A stretch of DNA of 64,000 nt from positions 97,520-161,519 of the forward strand of contig CAZFWJ010000001.1 in NCBI GenBank assembly GCA_964522505.1, written 5' to 3'. This document shows, piece by piece, positions 8,427 to 16,570 of the stretch (position 1 is its first letter; the number at the start of each line of letters is the position of its first letter). Source of the DNA: GYS-P2D sp964522505 (GTDB taxonomy: Bacteria; Bacteroidota; Bacteroidia; Chitinophagales; Saprospiraceae). The position numbers and the translations under genes are program-made. The notes beneath the pieces are model-generated. The model was not told the DNA's origin. It saw nothing but the letters and a program-made list of their open reading frames with translations, and ran no database searches.

Positions 8427-9518
8427 CTATTCGTTCTTGTCCGACAGCAATAATTGCTCAATTCGTAAAAGGCGCTCCTCGAGATTCTTTATTTCCTGAT
8501 CCTTCTTGATGAACTGTTCCTTCAACTCTTTTATCTCAATATCTTTTTCATCAAGTTCCTCTCGTTGCATGGCGACCTGATCAGTCAATGCCTGAATAGC
8601 GACAAGTGATACACCATCAGCATCTATCGTGGAGATATTATCTCCGCCAGTTCCTAAACCAAAAGCCTCATAAAATGACTCCGCAGTAGGACCGATATGG
8701 CGCACCTCTGGATCATGCTTATATGACCACTCTGAGATATCCAGCTGATTAATCTTATCGAGGACAAGCATAGGTGCTACTGTAGCAAATCGATCCTTAA
8801 GCTCAATGCTCGATGGATTAGTCAATCCTGCTGTTACCTCGAAAGTGCCATTGATCCTCACAAAGTCATTGTCGAACTCGCCGTAGATGAGGGGGTCGTC
8901 GTTGCCTGCTGAAGTAGAACTTGGGTCGACATCTATATAGAGTCTATGATCCATCCCTGCATTTGTAGCAGTCGGTCCAGCACCTCTTCCTATTGCAATA
9001 TTATAAGATCCTGAGAGATTTTTATCTCCTGCGGATTGCCCGAAAAAGGAGTTACTTATACCAGTTGTATTGCCTTGACCAGAGTCCTGTCCAAAATATG
9101 TATTCCTGGCTCCTGTTGTGTTCTCTAAACCTGAAAATGCACCAAAAAAAGAATTACTCACCCCAGTTGTATTATTTAATCCTGAGTATGAGCCAAAAAA
9201 GGAATTGTTGCCTCCTGTCGTGTTTTTTTGGCCCGAGGCCTGACCAAAAAAAGAATTGCTCACCCCAGTTGTATTACCTTCACCAGAATTTCTTCCAACA
9301 AAGGTATTATCCGATCCCGTTGTATTACTTAATCCGGCTGCCGAGCCAACAAAGGTATTGTCAACCCCCATAGAATTGTTAAAACCAGCAAATCTTCCTA
9401 AAAAAGTACTATTACCTGTACAATCCGATTCACATTGGGCAAATACATCATATGACCAGATAAACATCGCCAATATTGTTATTAAGATCGGCCGGGTTGA
9501 TAGATTTAAGAATTGCAT
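8427..9518 (-). CDS. Secreted surface repeat protein with S74-type (endosialidase) chaperone-like tail
   Basis: The 363-residue protein begins with a signal peptide (ILITILAMFIWSYDVFAQ). Residues ~35-170 are about eight tandem 17-residue units of the form NTTGvsNsFFGqaSGqk, a pattern known from beta-helical tail-fibre and trimeric surface proteins. After a short link (NIAIGRGAGP) comes a region like the intramolecular chaperone of endosialidase (LKDRFATVAPMLVLDKINQL, DISEWSYK, then RHIGPTAESFYEAFGLG). The C-terminus (~310-355) is a charged trimeric coiled coil. In this family the tail guides trimer folding and may be cut off. The protein is likely surface-exposed or an adhesin. The Asn-linked 51-base DNA repeats make copy-number change easy. 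Confidence 0.85.
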   Translation of the reverse strand: MQFLNLSTRPILITILAMFIWSYDVFAQCESDCTGNSTFLGRFAGFNNSMGVDNTFVGSAAGLSNTTGSDNTFVGRNSGEGNTTGVSNSFFGQASGQKNTTGGNNSFFGSYSGLNNTTGVSNSFFGAFSGLENTTGARNTYFGQDSGQGNTTGISNSFFGQSAGDKNLSGSYNIAIGRGAGPTATNAGMDHRLYIDVDPSSTSAGNDDPLIYGEFDNDFVRINGTFEVTAGLTNPSSIELKDRFATVAPMLVLDKINQLDISEWSYKHDPEVRHIGPTAESFYEAFGLGTGGDNISTIDADGVSLVAIQALTDQVAMQREELDEKDIEIKELKEQFIKKDQEIKNLEERLLRIEQLLLSDKNE

Positions 9519-9750
9519 CCTCTTTAGTTTATTTATTTAAATACCATTAGAAAAGTATAAAAAAGAATCGGTAACTCTTTGGCTCTTTTATTTTTTATCA
9601 GATCACGTACAAAAAGAGATTTGTGTAATCTGATATTACTTTCTTGTGACCCAGCCTATGGAGACAGGCTTGAGCAGAAATCTTAAATGGGTTGTCATCC
9701 ATTTTTTAGATGGGCTCCAGGTTGAACGAATAACAGCACACTCATATGAA

Positions 9751-9847
9751 GGCCTAGTTTCAGACCTAAACATTCAGATTTCATGACAATGATTAGTAGA
9801 ACAGACTATTAAGATTTTTCAATCGTCCCTCATTCAAAAATGAAAAA
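9751..9847 (+). repeat. Dispersed intergenic repeat, copy B
   Basis: Second copy of the repeat described at 8312. It shares CAGACCTAAACATTCAGATTT, ATGATTAGTAGAACAGACT, AAGATTTTTCAATCGTCCCT and CATTCAAAAATGAAAAA almost base for base. It lies in the 521-base gene-free stretch (9519-10039) upstream of rplM, about 130 bases before the promoter. The rest of that stretch holds a weak hairpin (AAATGG/CCATTT, 9685-9704) and no gene I can support. Confidence 0.75.
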
Positions 9848-9977
9848 GGGGTCACTAACTGCCTTGTCTTATGCATTTACTCCTCTCTCATCACTACACT
9901 TTTTAAAAAAGATGCGATTTTTTTACTGATTATCAATGAGTTATAAACCCACTCAACAAAAAGAATCACTCAAAACC

Positions 9978-10008
9978 TTGTTATATCTATCATGAGGCTG
10001 TACTTTTG
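9978..10008 (+). promoter_or_regulatory. Promoter of the rplM-rpsI-rpsB-tsf operon
   Basis: A -33 TTG (9978-9980) and a -7 TACTTTTG (10001-10008, matching TAnnTTTG) are separated by 20 bases, the standard spacing for the Bacteroidota primary sigma factor. Transcription should start near 10013-10016, leaving a leader of only about 25 bases before the GTG of rplM. Confidence 0.75.
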
Positions 10009-10039
10009 CGGCTCTTTAAGAAACACATAATTATATATT

Positions 10040-10486
10040 GTGAGTAAGATACAAGGTTACAAAACGCAATCCCTCCGAAATGAGGATGTCCAGAGAGACT
10101 GGCATATCGTTGATGCTGAGGGTCAGACAGTAGGTCGTCTTTGTACTAAGATCGCTACTGTATTAAGGGGTAAGCACAAGACTAACTATACTCCACACAT
10201 CGATGGCGGAGACTATGTCATCGTTGTCAACGCAGATAAGGTTAAGTTCAGCGGTAACAAGTGGAGAGCTAAAGAATACTTGAGATATTCTGGTTACCCA
10301 GGTGGTCTGAAGAGACGTACTGCAGAAGAGATGCTGGCTAAGAAGCCTGAGGCAATCGTTGAGAAGGCCGTAAAAGGGATGCTTCCGAAGACGAGGTTGG
10401 GTAGAGCAGTATTCAAAAAACTATTTGTGTATACAGGAAGTGAGCATCCGCATGCTGCTCAACAGCCTAAATCATTAAGCATTTAA
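10040..10486 (+). CDS. rplM: 50S ribosomal protein L13
   Basis: Complete L13 of 148 residues, an early-assembly protein of the large subunit. Conserved stretches are DWHIVDAEGQTVGRLCTKIA, GDYVIVVNADKVKFSGNKW, PEAIVEKAVKGMLPKTRLG and YTGSEHPHAAQQP. The start is a GTG, with no in-frame ATG before the conserved N-terminus. It heads the classic rplM-rpsI pair, here followed by rpsB and tsf in one rightward operon with gaps of 5, 11 and 39 bases. Confidence 0.98.
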   Translation: MSKIQGYKTQSLRNEDVQRDWHIVDAEGQTVGRLCTKIATVLRGKHKTNYTPHIDGGDYVIVVNADKVKFSGNKWRAKEYLRYSGYPGGLKRRTAEEMLAKKPEAIVEKAVKGMLPKTRLGRAVFKKLFVYTGSEHPHAAQQPKSLSI

Positions 10487-10491
10487 TTCAT

Positions 10492-10878
10492 ATGGAGACT
10501 ATAAATAAAATAGGAAGAAGAAAAGCCTCAGTTGCGAGAGCTTACTTTTCTGCCGGTACTGGTAAGATTACTGTTAATGGTAAGGACTATAAGGAGTACT
10601 TCCCTATGCCATACATGCAGTATAATCTAGAGAACCCGCTTAAGATAGCTGGAGCGACTAACACTTATGACATTAAGGTTAATGTTAAAGGTGGTGGTTA
10701 TAAAGGTCAAGCGGAAGCAATAAGGCTTGCAATCTCAAGAGCACTTGTAGAATTCAATGAAGATATCAGAACATCGCTCAAAGAGCATAAGTATCTGATG
10801 AGAGATGCGAGAGTAGTGGAAAGGAAGAAATACGGTAAGCCAAAGGCTCGTAAGAGCTTCCAGTTCTCTAAACGTTAA
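10492..10878 (+). CDS. rpsI: 30S ribosomal protein S9
   Basis: Complete 128-residue S9. The start METINKIGRRKASVARAYF is typical, and the C-terminal tail ends in FQFSKR, the basic end that reaches the P-site tRNA. It follows rplM after 5 bases and precedes rpsB by 11 bases, so it is translated from the same message. Confidence 0.98.
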   Translation: METINKIGRRKASVARAYFSAGTGKITVNGKDYKEYFPMPYMQYNLENPLKIAGATNTYDIKVNVKGGGYKGQAEAIRLAISRALVEFNEDIRTSLKEHKYLMRDARVVERKKYGKPKARKSFQFSKR

Positions 10879-10889
10879 AATCGAAGAAG

Positions 10890-11618
10890 ATGGATAAAAT
10901 AGAATATAAAGACTTACTAGGTGCAGGTGTTCACTTCGGTCACATGCGTAAGAAGTGGAATCCAAAGATGCGTCAGTACATATTCACTGAGCGCAAAGGT
11001 GTTCACCTTATAGATCTCAATAGAACAATCGATTGTCTTGACACAGCGGCAAGAGCGATGCAATCAATAGCAAAGTCGGGTCGTAAGATCTTATTCGTTG
11101 CGACTAAGAAGCAAGCAAGAGATATCGTCACTGAAGCAGCTCAAAGTGTCAACATGCCATATGTAACCGACAGATGGTTAGGAGGTATGATGACTAACTT
11201 CTCTACTATCAGACGCTCTGTTAAGAAAATGGAGAATATCGATCGCATGCTTGCTGATGGAAGCTTAACATCTATCACTAAGAAAGAGAAGCTTACATTG
11301 ACAAGAGAGCGTAATAAGCTTGAAAAAGTACTCGGTGGTGTAGCGAAGCTAAATCGTATTCCTTCTGCGATGTTCGTCGTGGATATCACCAATGAGCATT
11401 TGGCTATTACCGAAGCTCAGAAGCTTGGCATTAGAACATTCGCTATGGTGGATACTAATAGTAATCCGAACCTTGTTGATTTTCCTATTCCAGCTAATGA
11501 TGATGCCTCTAAGTCTATCAAGATCATCACTGACTACGTAGTTGGTGCAATCAAGACTGGATTAGAAGAGCGTCAGCAAGCTAAGGCCGCAATGGAGAAA
11601 CCAGCAGCTACAGCATAG
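10890..11618 (+). CDS. rpsB: 30S ribosomal protein S2
   Basis: Complete S2 of 242 residues with LLGAGVHFGHMRKKWNPKM at the N-terminus, KILFVATKKQARDIV, TDRWLGGMMTNFSTIR and FAMVDTNSNPNLVDFPIPAN. It joins the 30S subunit late and binds S1. Its position just before tsf is the near-universal bacterial rpsB-tsf order. Confidence 0.98.
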   Translation: MDKIEYKDLLGAGVHFGHMRKKWNPKMRQYIFTERKGVHLIDLNRTIDCLDTAARAMQSIAKSGRKILFVATKKQARDIVTEAAQSVNMPYVTDRWLGGMMTNFSTIRRSVKKMENIDRMLADGSLTSITKKEKLTLTRERNKLEKVLGGVAKLNRIPSAMFVVDITNEHLAITEAQKLGIRTFAMVDTNSNPNLVDFPIPANDDASKSIKIITDYVVGAIKTGLEERQQAKAAMEKPAATA

Positions 11619-11657
11619 AAGAAAAATAATTCTTACAAATATCAATTTTAATAGATA

Positions 11658-12500
11658 ATGAGTATATCTGCTAAAGATGTTAAACAACTGCGTGACCAGA
11701 CCGGCGCAGGCATGATGGATTGTAAAAAAGCACTTACAGAAGCCAATGGTGATATTGAAGGTGCTATCGAAATACTTAGAAAAAAAGGTCAAAAATTATC
11801 TGCTAAGCGTGCAGAGCGTGAAGCGAATGAGGGCGTGGTAATCGCACTTACTTCTAGCAACAGAAATAACGGAGTAGTTCTACGCTTAAGTTGTGAGACT
11901 GACTTCGTATCTAAAGGAGAAAGTTTCATCGGCTTCGCTAAGTCTATTGCAGAGATTGCCTTGAAAAAGCTTCCTGCCGCACTAGAAGATTTATTAGTTC
12001 TTCCTTATGATGGCAGTTTAAGTATCCAAGATAAGATCACTGAACAAGTCGGTGTAATCGGAGAAAAAGTAGAAGTAAAAGAATACGCTAAGATCGAGAC
12101 TGCTCCGGGTGCCGGACAGGTAATTCCTTATATCCACATGGGATATAGAGCTGGTGTTATAGTAGCCTTGAACCAAGAAGGTCCAGACCTCATCGATTAC
12201 GGTAAAGATGTAGCTATGCAAGTTGCAGCTATGAAACCTGTCGCTGTAGATAAGGACGATGTTCCTCAAGAGGTAATCGACAAGGAGATAGAAATCGGTA
12301 AAGAACTCGCTCGCAACGAGGGCAAACCTGAAGCAATGCTTGAGAAGATTGCTACTGGTAGATTGAACAAGTTTTTCAAAGAGACCACCTTGATAAATCA
12401 GGTGTTCGTGAAGAACTCTAAAGAGACGATAGGATCATACTTAAAATCTAAGCACCCTGAATTAACGGTGACGGAATTTAAACATATCTCGTTGGCATAA
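11658..12500 (+). CDS. tsf: Translation elongation factor Ts
   Basis: Complete EF-Ts of 280 residues, the nucleotide exchange factor that regenerates EF-Tu-GTP. The N-terminal UBA-like domain (LRDQTGAGMMDCKKALTEA) and the core segment with CETDFVSKGESFIGFA are clear. It is the last gene of the rplM operon and is followed within 20 bases by a strong terminator. Confidence 0.98.
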   Translation: MSISAKDVKQLRDQTGAGMMDCKKALTEANGDIEGAIEILRKKGQKLSAKRAEREANEGVVIALTSSNRNNGVVLRLSCETDFVSKGESFIGFAKSIAEIALKKLPAALEDLLVLPYDGSLSIQDKITEQVGVIGEKVEVKEYAKIETAPGAGQVIPYIHMGYRAGVIVALNQEGPDLIDYGKDVAMQVAAMKPVAVDKDDVPQEVIDKEIEIGKELARNEGKPEAMLEKIATGRLNKFFKETTLINQVFVKNSKETIGSYLKSKHPELTVTEFKHISLA

Positions 12501-12519
12501 GAAATAGCATGACATTAAG

Positions 12520-12546
12520 AGCGACTCATTTGAGTCGCTTTTTTTA
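12520..12546 (+). terminator. Rho-independent terminator after tsf
   Basis: AGCGACTCA (12520-12528) pairs with TGAGTCGCT (12531-12539), closing on a TT or ATTT loop, and is followed by seven T. It ends the ribosomal protein operon and separates it from pyrH. Confidence 0.9.
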
Positions 12547-12580
12547 TGTCCATTCATCAGTTAGATTTAATTTTAGCACC

Positions 12581-13297
12581 ATGTCATTAAAATATAAGCG
12601 TGTCCTCCTTAAGCTCAGCGGCGAATCATTATTGGGTGATCAAGCCTTCGGGATTTCTGCCGATATGCTCGAACATTACGCTAATGAAATCAAGAGTGTA
12701 GCTGAGCTAGGTATAGAAATCGCCATCGTCATAGGCGGGGGAAATATATTCCGTGGCATGGATGCCCACTTAACAGGTGTCGATCGAGCCCAAGGTGATT
12801 ATATGGGTATGCTGGCTACCTGTATCAATGGCTTAGCCCTACAAAGCATGCTCGAGAAACATGGTCTATATACTCGTCTCGTTAGTGCCATTGAGATGAA
12901 AGAAATTGCCGAACCATATATCCGCCGTCGTGCACGGCGACATCTCGAAAAAGGTCGGATAGTAATCTTCAGCGCAGGCACCGGTAGTCCATATTTTACT
13001 ACTGATTCTGCGGCGGCGCTCCGGGCCAATGAGATGAATGTAGATGCCATTCTCAAGGGTACTCGTGTAGACGGCATCTATACTGCTGATCCAGAAAAAG
13101 ATTCCACTGCCACTAAATACGATGAGCTATCATTCTCTAATGTCATAGGTAAAAATCTCCGTGTAATGGATATGACGGCATTCACCATGTGTCAAGAAAA
13201 TGATATGCCGATTATCGTATTTGACATCACTCAGCCTGGTAACTTAATCAAGGTGGTATTAGGTGAGTCGGTCGGAACTGTCGTCAGTAATAATTAG
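12581..13297 (+). CDS. pyrH: UMP kinase
   Basis: This 238-residue kinase phosphorylates UMP to UDP in pyrimidine nucleotide synthesis. Motifs of the amino-acid-kinase fold are KRVLLKLSGESLLG at the N-terminus, AIVIGGGNIFRG and FSAGTGSPYFTTDSAAALRA, then KGTRVDGIYTADP. The frame is open to 12509, but that extension runs through the tsf terminator. The ATG at 12581 gives the standard length. Its last four bases overlap the convergent DinB-like gene. Confidence 0.96.
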   Translation: MSLKYKRVLLKLSGESLLGDQAFGISADMLEHYANEIKSVAELGIEIAIVIGGGNIFRGMDAHLTGVDRAQGDYMGMLATCINGLALQSMLEKHGLYTRLVSAIEMKEIAEPYIRRRARRHLEKGRIVIFSAGTGSPYFTTDSAAALRANEMNVDAILKGTRVDGIYTADPEKDSTATKYDELSFSNVIGKNLRVMDMTAFTMCQENDMPIIVFDITQPGNLIKVVLGESVGTVVSNN

Positions 13298-13791
13298 TCT
13301 ATTACAGCCAGATCCATCCCTTCATAAAATCCTAAATCTCTATCCGTGATTAACTTGCCGAGATAAGCTATCTGACCGACGTGATAGGAGAAGTGCTCAA
13401 TTACATGTATAAGTATCGACAACACCGTCTCATCAAAGCCTTGAACAGTTCTCATTTCGCCGAGCATTTCTACATTCAGCTTATCTATGATTGGTGTCGT
13501 GTATTCCTCCACTTTGTAGAGGAGCTCCTTGAGTTCCGATTTAGTGTGTGTGCCATGAGATGAGAACTCCAATTCTCTCTGTCTTACGTCTTTATGCTGT
13601 GCAACTCCTGTACCTATCCATTGGGTTACATTGCCATTCAAGTGTAAGACCAGATTTCCAACGCTATTCATGTTAGCATTGGGACTATGCCACACTTGTT
13701 CTTCGGTTAGCATGTCTAAAACCTTGTTGATACGTACGATCCCTTCGGTGTATATGCGCAACTTGAATTGCTCTTTGATGATGTCTGTCAT
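13294..13791 (-). CDS. DinB-like (DUF1572-type) four-helix protein
   Basis: The 165-residue protein has the DinB/YfiT-like four-helix bundle pattern with a possible metal-binding histidine triad: one His in LVLHLNGNVTQWI (residue ~50) and two in HVIEHFSYHVGQIAYLGK near the C-terminus. Many members are thiol-dependent S-transferases or have unknown function. It is the last gene of a leftward run (comF, TM2, phosphatase and others upstream) and overlaps the tail of pyrH by 4 bases. No substrate can be inferred. Confidence 0.75.
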   Translation of the reverse strand: MTDIIKEQFKLRIYTEGIVRINKVLDMLTEEQVWHSPNANMNSVGNLVLHLNGNVTQWIGTGVAQHKDVRQRELEFSSHGTHTKSELKELLYKVEEYTTPIIDKLNVEMLGEMRTVQGFDETVLSILIHVIEHFSYHVGQIAYLGKLITDRDLGFYEGMDLAVID

Positions 13792-13799
13792 GCGAGATA

Positions 13800-14501
13800 T
13801 TATATAGTAATTGCTAAGGTGGCTACAGATATTTTCTCATAGCCCGCTTCATTGAGCAGATGGTAACATGCACTTATGGTAGATCCCGTTGTAATTATAT
13901 CATCGACGATAACTGCATGTTGATTAGCATCAATGCTAAAATTCTTGCTCAATGCAAATTTCTGGTCTTTGACACCTTGGCGTTCTCGGGCACTCTTTTT
14001 AGTCTGGGATTCGTTGTACTTGATTCTCTTTAGGATCTTATCATTAATAGCTATACTTAAATGCTCTGACATGCCCTGAGCAATTTTGTAGGCTTGGTTG
14101 TAACCTCTTTCATGTTGCCGCTTCGGATGCAGCGGGACAGGAATTAGCACTGAATCAGTTGGGACAAAATCTTTAATCCTATCGGCTAATTGTTTTCCGA
14201 GCTTTATCCCGATGTCGGGACGACTTCTATACTTAAGGGCATCAATCACTGTCTTAAGCAGGCCTGATTTACTATAAGTCATTAAACTATAAAATGATTC
14301 TATTTCAGTAGGTAGATCATCCTTTCCAATTAGGAGTCCAGGTATGCTCTCTTGGGTTTTGATATAAGGGACATCAACGAAGCAACTCAGACAAAACAGC
14401 TTTCCAGAGATAGGCTCATTCTTGTAACAGCCGATGCAGAGATCCATAAATAGCAGAGACCTTAGATCACTCAATGCCCTACTTATAGATCCTATCAACA
14501 T
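13800..14501 (-). CDS. ComF-family phosphoribosyltransferase-like protein
   Basis: The N-terminus has a four-cysteine zinc site (CIGC and CLSC, about 15 residues apart) and the C-terminal half has the PRTase PRPP loop VIVDDIITTGSTISA and PVPLHPKRQHERGYNQA, the standard ComF signature. ComF proteins help in DNA uptake and competence in some bacteria, but most Bacteroidota members are uncharacterised. The start is either the GTG at 14504, which overlaps the stop of the upstream gene, or the ATG at 14501 chosen here. The tight TAGTGATG junction suggests translational coupling. Confidence 0.88.
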   Translation of the reverse strand: MLIGSISRALSDLRSLLFMDLCIGCYKNEPISGKLFCLSCFVDVPYIKTQESIPGLLIGKDDLPTEIESFYSLMTYSKSGLLKTVIDALKYRSRPDIGIKLGKQLADRIKDFVPTDSVLIPVPLHPKRQHERGYNQAYKIAQGMSEHLSIAINDKILKRIKYNESQTKKSARERQGVKDQKFALSKNFSIDANQHAVIVDDIITTGSTISACYHLLNEAGYEKISVATLAITI

Positions 14502-14503
14502 CA

Positions 14504-15295
14504 CTATTGCTGTATTAAAATTTTCTTGCGTTCAACGAGATATTCATTCTCTGTCAAGACTCCTTTCTTCCTAAGCTCCATGAGACGATTCAATTGTGAC
14601 AACAGCACATCATCCATTGGTTCATTAGTCTGTGTGTTAGTTTGCCTACTTGTGGTTTTTGGTCTTTGACCAGTGTTTGCGTTTCTATATCCAGAGTTTT
14701 TAAACGATTCAAAATCATCTTGTATCCTCAAGAAGGCAAGATCATCATGAGTATTTATTTTATCAAAGTCCTTGAATCCTAACTCCACTGCCTTAGCAAG
14801 ATACTTATAGCCAGCTTCCTTATTTTCTAATAGTGAGTACGCACTGGCCATATTGAAGTGAAGTGATATGTCATGAGGCTCTAACTTAATCCCCTTCTCA
14901 AAATCCAAGATGGCCTCCTGGATATCATAATCTTTATACTTTTTGATCCCACTTTTTTTGAATGGGTTATTCCTAACAGTCCTCTTTGACTTAGTCTTGG
15001 TCTTCTTTGTCTCGTAGTAGTCGTGCTGTGGTGTTTTCTTTCGTTGATACTTACGCTGACGTGATTTGAAGTATTTCGAGTTGAATTTTTTATCAAATTC
15101 TGCCTGAGGCATCATCAGATATCGTAATCCATCAATAAATCCTAAGATCATACCAATGGGGAACTTCAATGCTGATGTCATTACAGTCAACATGATATAA
15201 AATATACCAGCGCCGGGTTCTCGGAGATAAAACTTATGTCCTCCTATAAAGCCCACAAAAAATGCCAATACCGCGGCAACATTTTTATTTTTCAT
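14504..15295 (-). CDS. TM2-domain protein with TPR segment and SHOCT-like tail
   Basis: The 263-residue protein begins with a TM2 domain: two membrane helices around FFVGFIGGHKFYL and FPIGMILGFIDGLRYLM. A very basic linker (residues ~75-120, rich in Lys/Arg/Thr) follows, then a TPR-like pair (AILDFEKGIKLEPHDISLHF and on), and a C-terminal SHOCT-like helix hairpin (LNRLMELRKKGVLTENEYL). It is presumably an inner-membrane protein with a cytoplasmic tail. The basic linker could contact nucleic acid or lipid head groups. Function is unknown. It is co-directional and coupled with comF. Confidence 0.75.
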   Translation of the reverse strand: MKNKNVAAVLAFFVGFIGGHKFYLREPGAGIFYIMLTVMTSALKFPIGMILGFIDGLRYLMMPQAEFDKKFNSKYFKSRQRKYQRKKTPQHDYYETKKTKTKSKRTVRNNPFKKSGIKKYKDYDIQEAILDFEKGIKLEPHDISLHFNMASAYSLLENKEAGYKYLAKAVELGFKDFDKINTHDDLAFLRIQDDFESFKNSGYRNANTGQRPKTTSRQTNTQTNEPMDDVLLSQLNRLMELRKKGVLTENEYLVERKKILIQQ

Positions 15296-15331
15296 CGTAT
15301 TGAGTCGTCTATCTATTCAAAGTACTAAATC

Positions 15332-16570
15332 CTAAAAGATTTTGCAGGTTAATACGGCGATGTCATCTGGAAATTCTTCAGAACCCTTGTAATCTTCGAT
15401 AGCCATCAAAAGTTCAGCGTTAAACGTCTCGGCATCTAGGCTTCCATTTGCCCGAACAAAACTCTCGATCCCTTTATCCTCAAAAAGTTCACCTTTTTCA
15501 TTTCTTAAATCTGCCAAGCCATCTGTAAAACTCATGATGAGTGATTCTCCATCCAGTTCAATTTTCTCTTCCACTATCGATGGTAGGTTGTCAAATATCC
15601 CAATCACAGTACAGCCCTCTGTGAGTCTTCTGATCTTTCCATTCATATATAATACTGGTGGATAATGACCTGCATTGATATATTTTAAGGTCTTTAAGTT
15701 CATGTCGATCTCTCCAATAAAAAAGGTGATAAACTTATCGCTCTTAGTTACTCGCAGAACCGTCTGATTCAATGCGAAAATGAAGGTCTCCAGATCTCGG
15801 TATTGATAAATCAAGCTTTGGATCATAGCTTGGAAGTTAGCCATCAATAATGCGGCAGCTACGCCCTTACCAGATATGTCTGCAATACAGAAAATAAACC
15901 TACCATTCTTGAAATCAATGAAGTCAAGGTAGTCTCCACCTATATTGAAGTGAGGTTGATAGATCGAGGATAGTTCATACTTGTCGTTCTTAGGAAGGTT
16001 ATCTGGGATGAGCATCTGCTGCACATTTTGTGCGAGCTCTATTTCTTTTTGTAAGCGTTCTTGTTCGATTTGTTGCCTGAATAGTTTTTTGTTTTCAATA
16101 GCAACGGCTATAATATTAGTAATCGTGGTGATGAACTGTATCTTATTATATAGATCATCTTTCGACTTGATTCCGCCTATAAGTGAATACGCAATCGGTT
16201 TCTCCTTGTGGAACACCGGTATTACGATGTCAAAGTCCCACAGACATTCATGATCTTCGGGCTTAATGGTGTGCAGTCTGTTGAACCTCAATATGTTCTC
16301 AACGATTTTCTCGTAATTAATCTTCTTGTTTTCAAGATTGATCTGAGACACACAACTCCAAGAAGTCCGGTCGTCATCATCTGGGATAAACAAGCCCATC
16401 TTACTGATCCCCATCTCCCAACTTAAAAAAGAGCGATACATATTAAACAAGCCATCAGCAGAGACATTGTCATTGATGGCTTGAGTGATCGTTAACAAGC
16501 TTTTGATCTGGAGCTCCTTAAGGCTAAGCTCCTTTTCCAGTTTTTCTAATACAGCTATCTCTCTACTCAT
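15332..16570 (-). CDS. PP2C-type (SpoIIE) protein phosphatase with N-terminal sensor region
   Basis: The 412-residue protein has a GAF-like sensor region (~30-165), a linker helix (~165-195) and a C-terminal SpoIIE/RsbU-type phosphatase domain. Metal-binding and catalytic signatures are visible: GGDYLDF near residue 211, CIADISGKGVAAALLM near 230, MSFTDGLADLRN, and the terminal DDIAVL. Enzymes of this type dephosphorylate anti-anti-sigma factors or other phosphoserine partners in partner-switching. No anti-sigma or STAS gene lies nearby. The first codon overlaps the end of the upstream ABC permease gene by 4 bases. Confidence 0.87.
   Translation of the reverse strand: MSREIAVLEKLEKELSLKELQIKSLLTITQAINDNVSADGLFNMYRSFLSWEMGISKMGLFIPDDDDRTSWSCVSQINLENKKINYEKIVENILRFNRLHTIKPEDHECLWDFDIVIPVFHKEKPIAYSLIGGIKSKDDLYNKIQFITTITNIIAVAIENKKLFRQQIEQERLQKEIELAQNVQQMLIPDNLPKNDKYELSSIYQPHFNIGGDYLDFIDFKNGRFIFCIADISGKGVAAALLMANFQAMIQSLIYQYRDLETFIFALNQTVLRVTKSDKFITFFIGEIDMNLKTLKYINAGHYPPVLYMNGKIRRLTEGCTVIGIFDNLPSIVEEKIELDGESLIMSFTDGLADLRNEKGELFEDKGIESFVRANGSLDAETFNAELLMAIEDYKGSEEFPDDIAVLTCKIF

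Noticed and set aside
8993..9540. Two rightward frames opposite the surface repeat protein
   Set aside because: They owe their length to the periodic 51-base repeat on the other strand and show low-complexity, repeat-derived residues.
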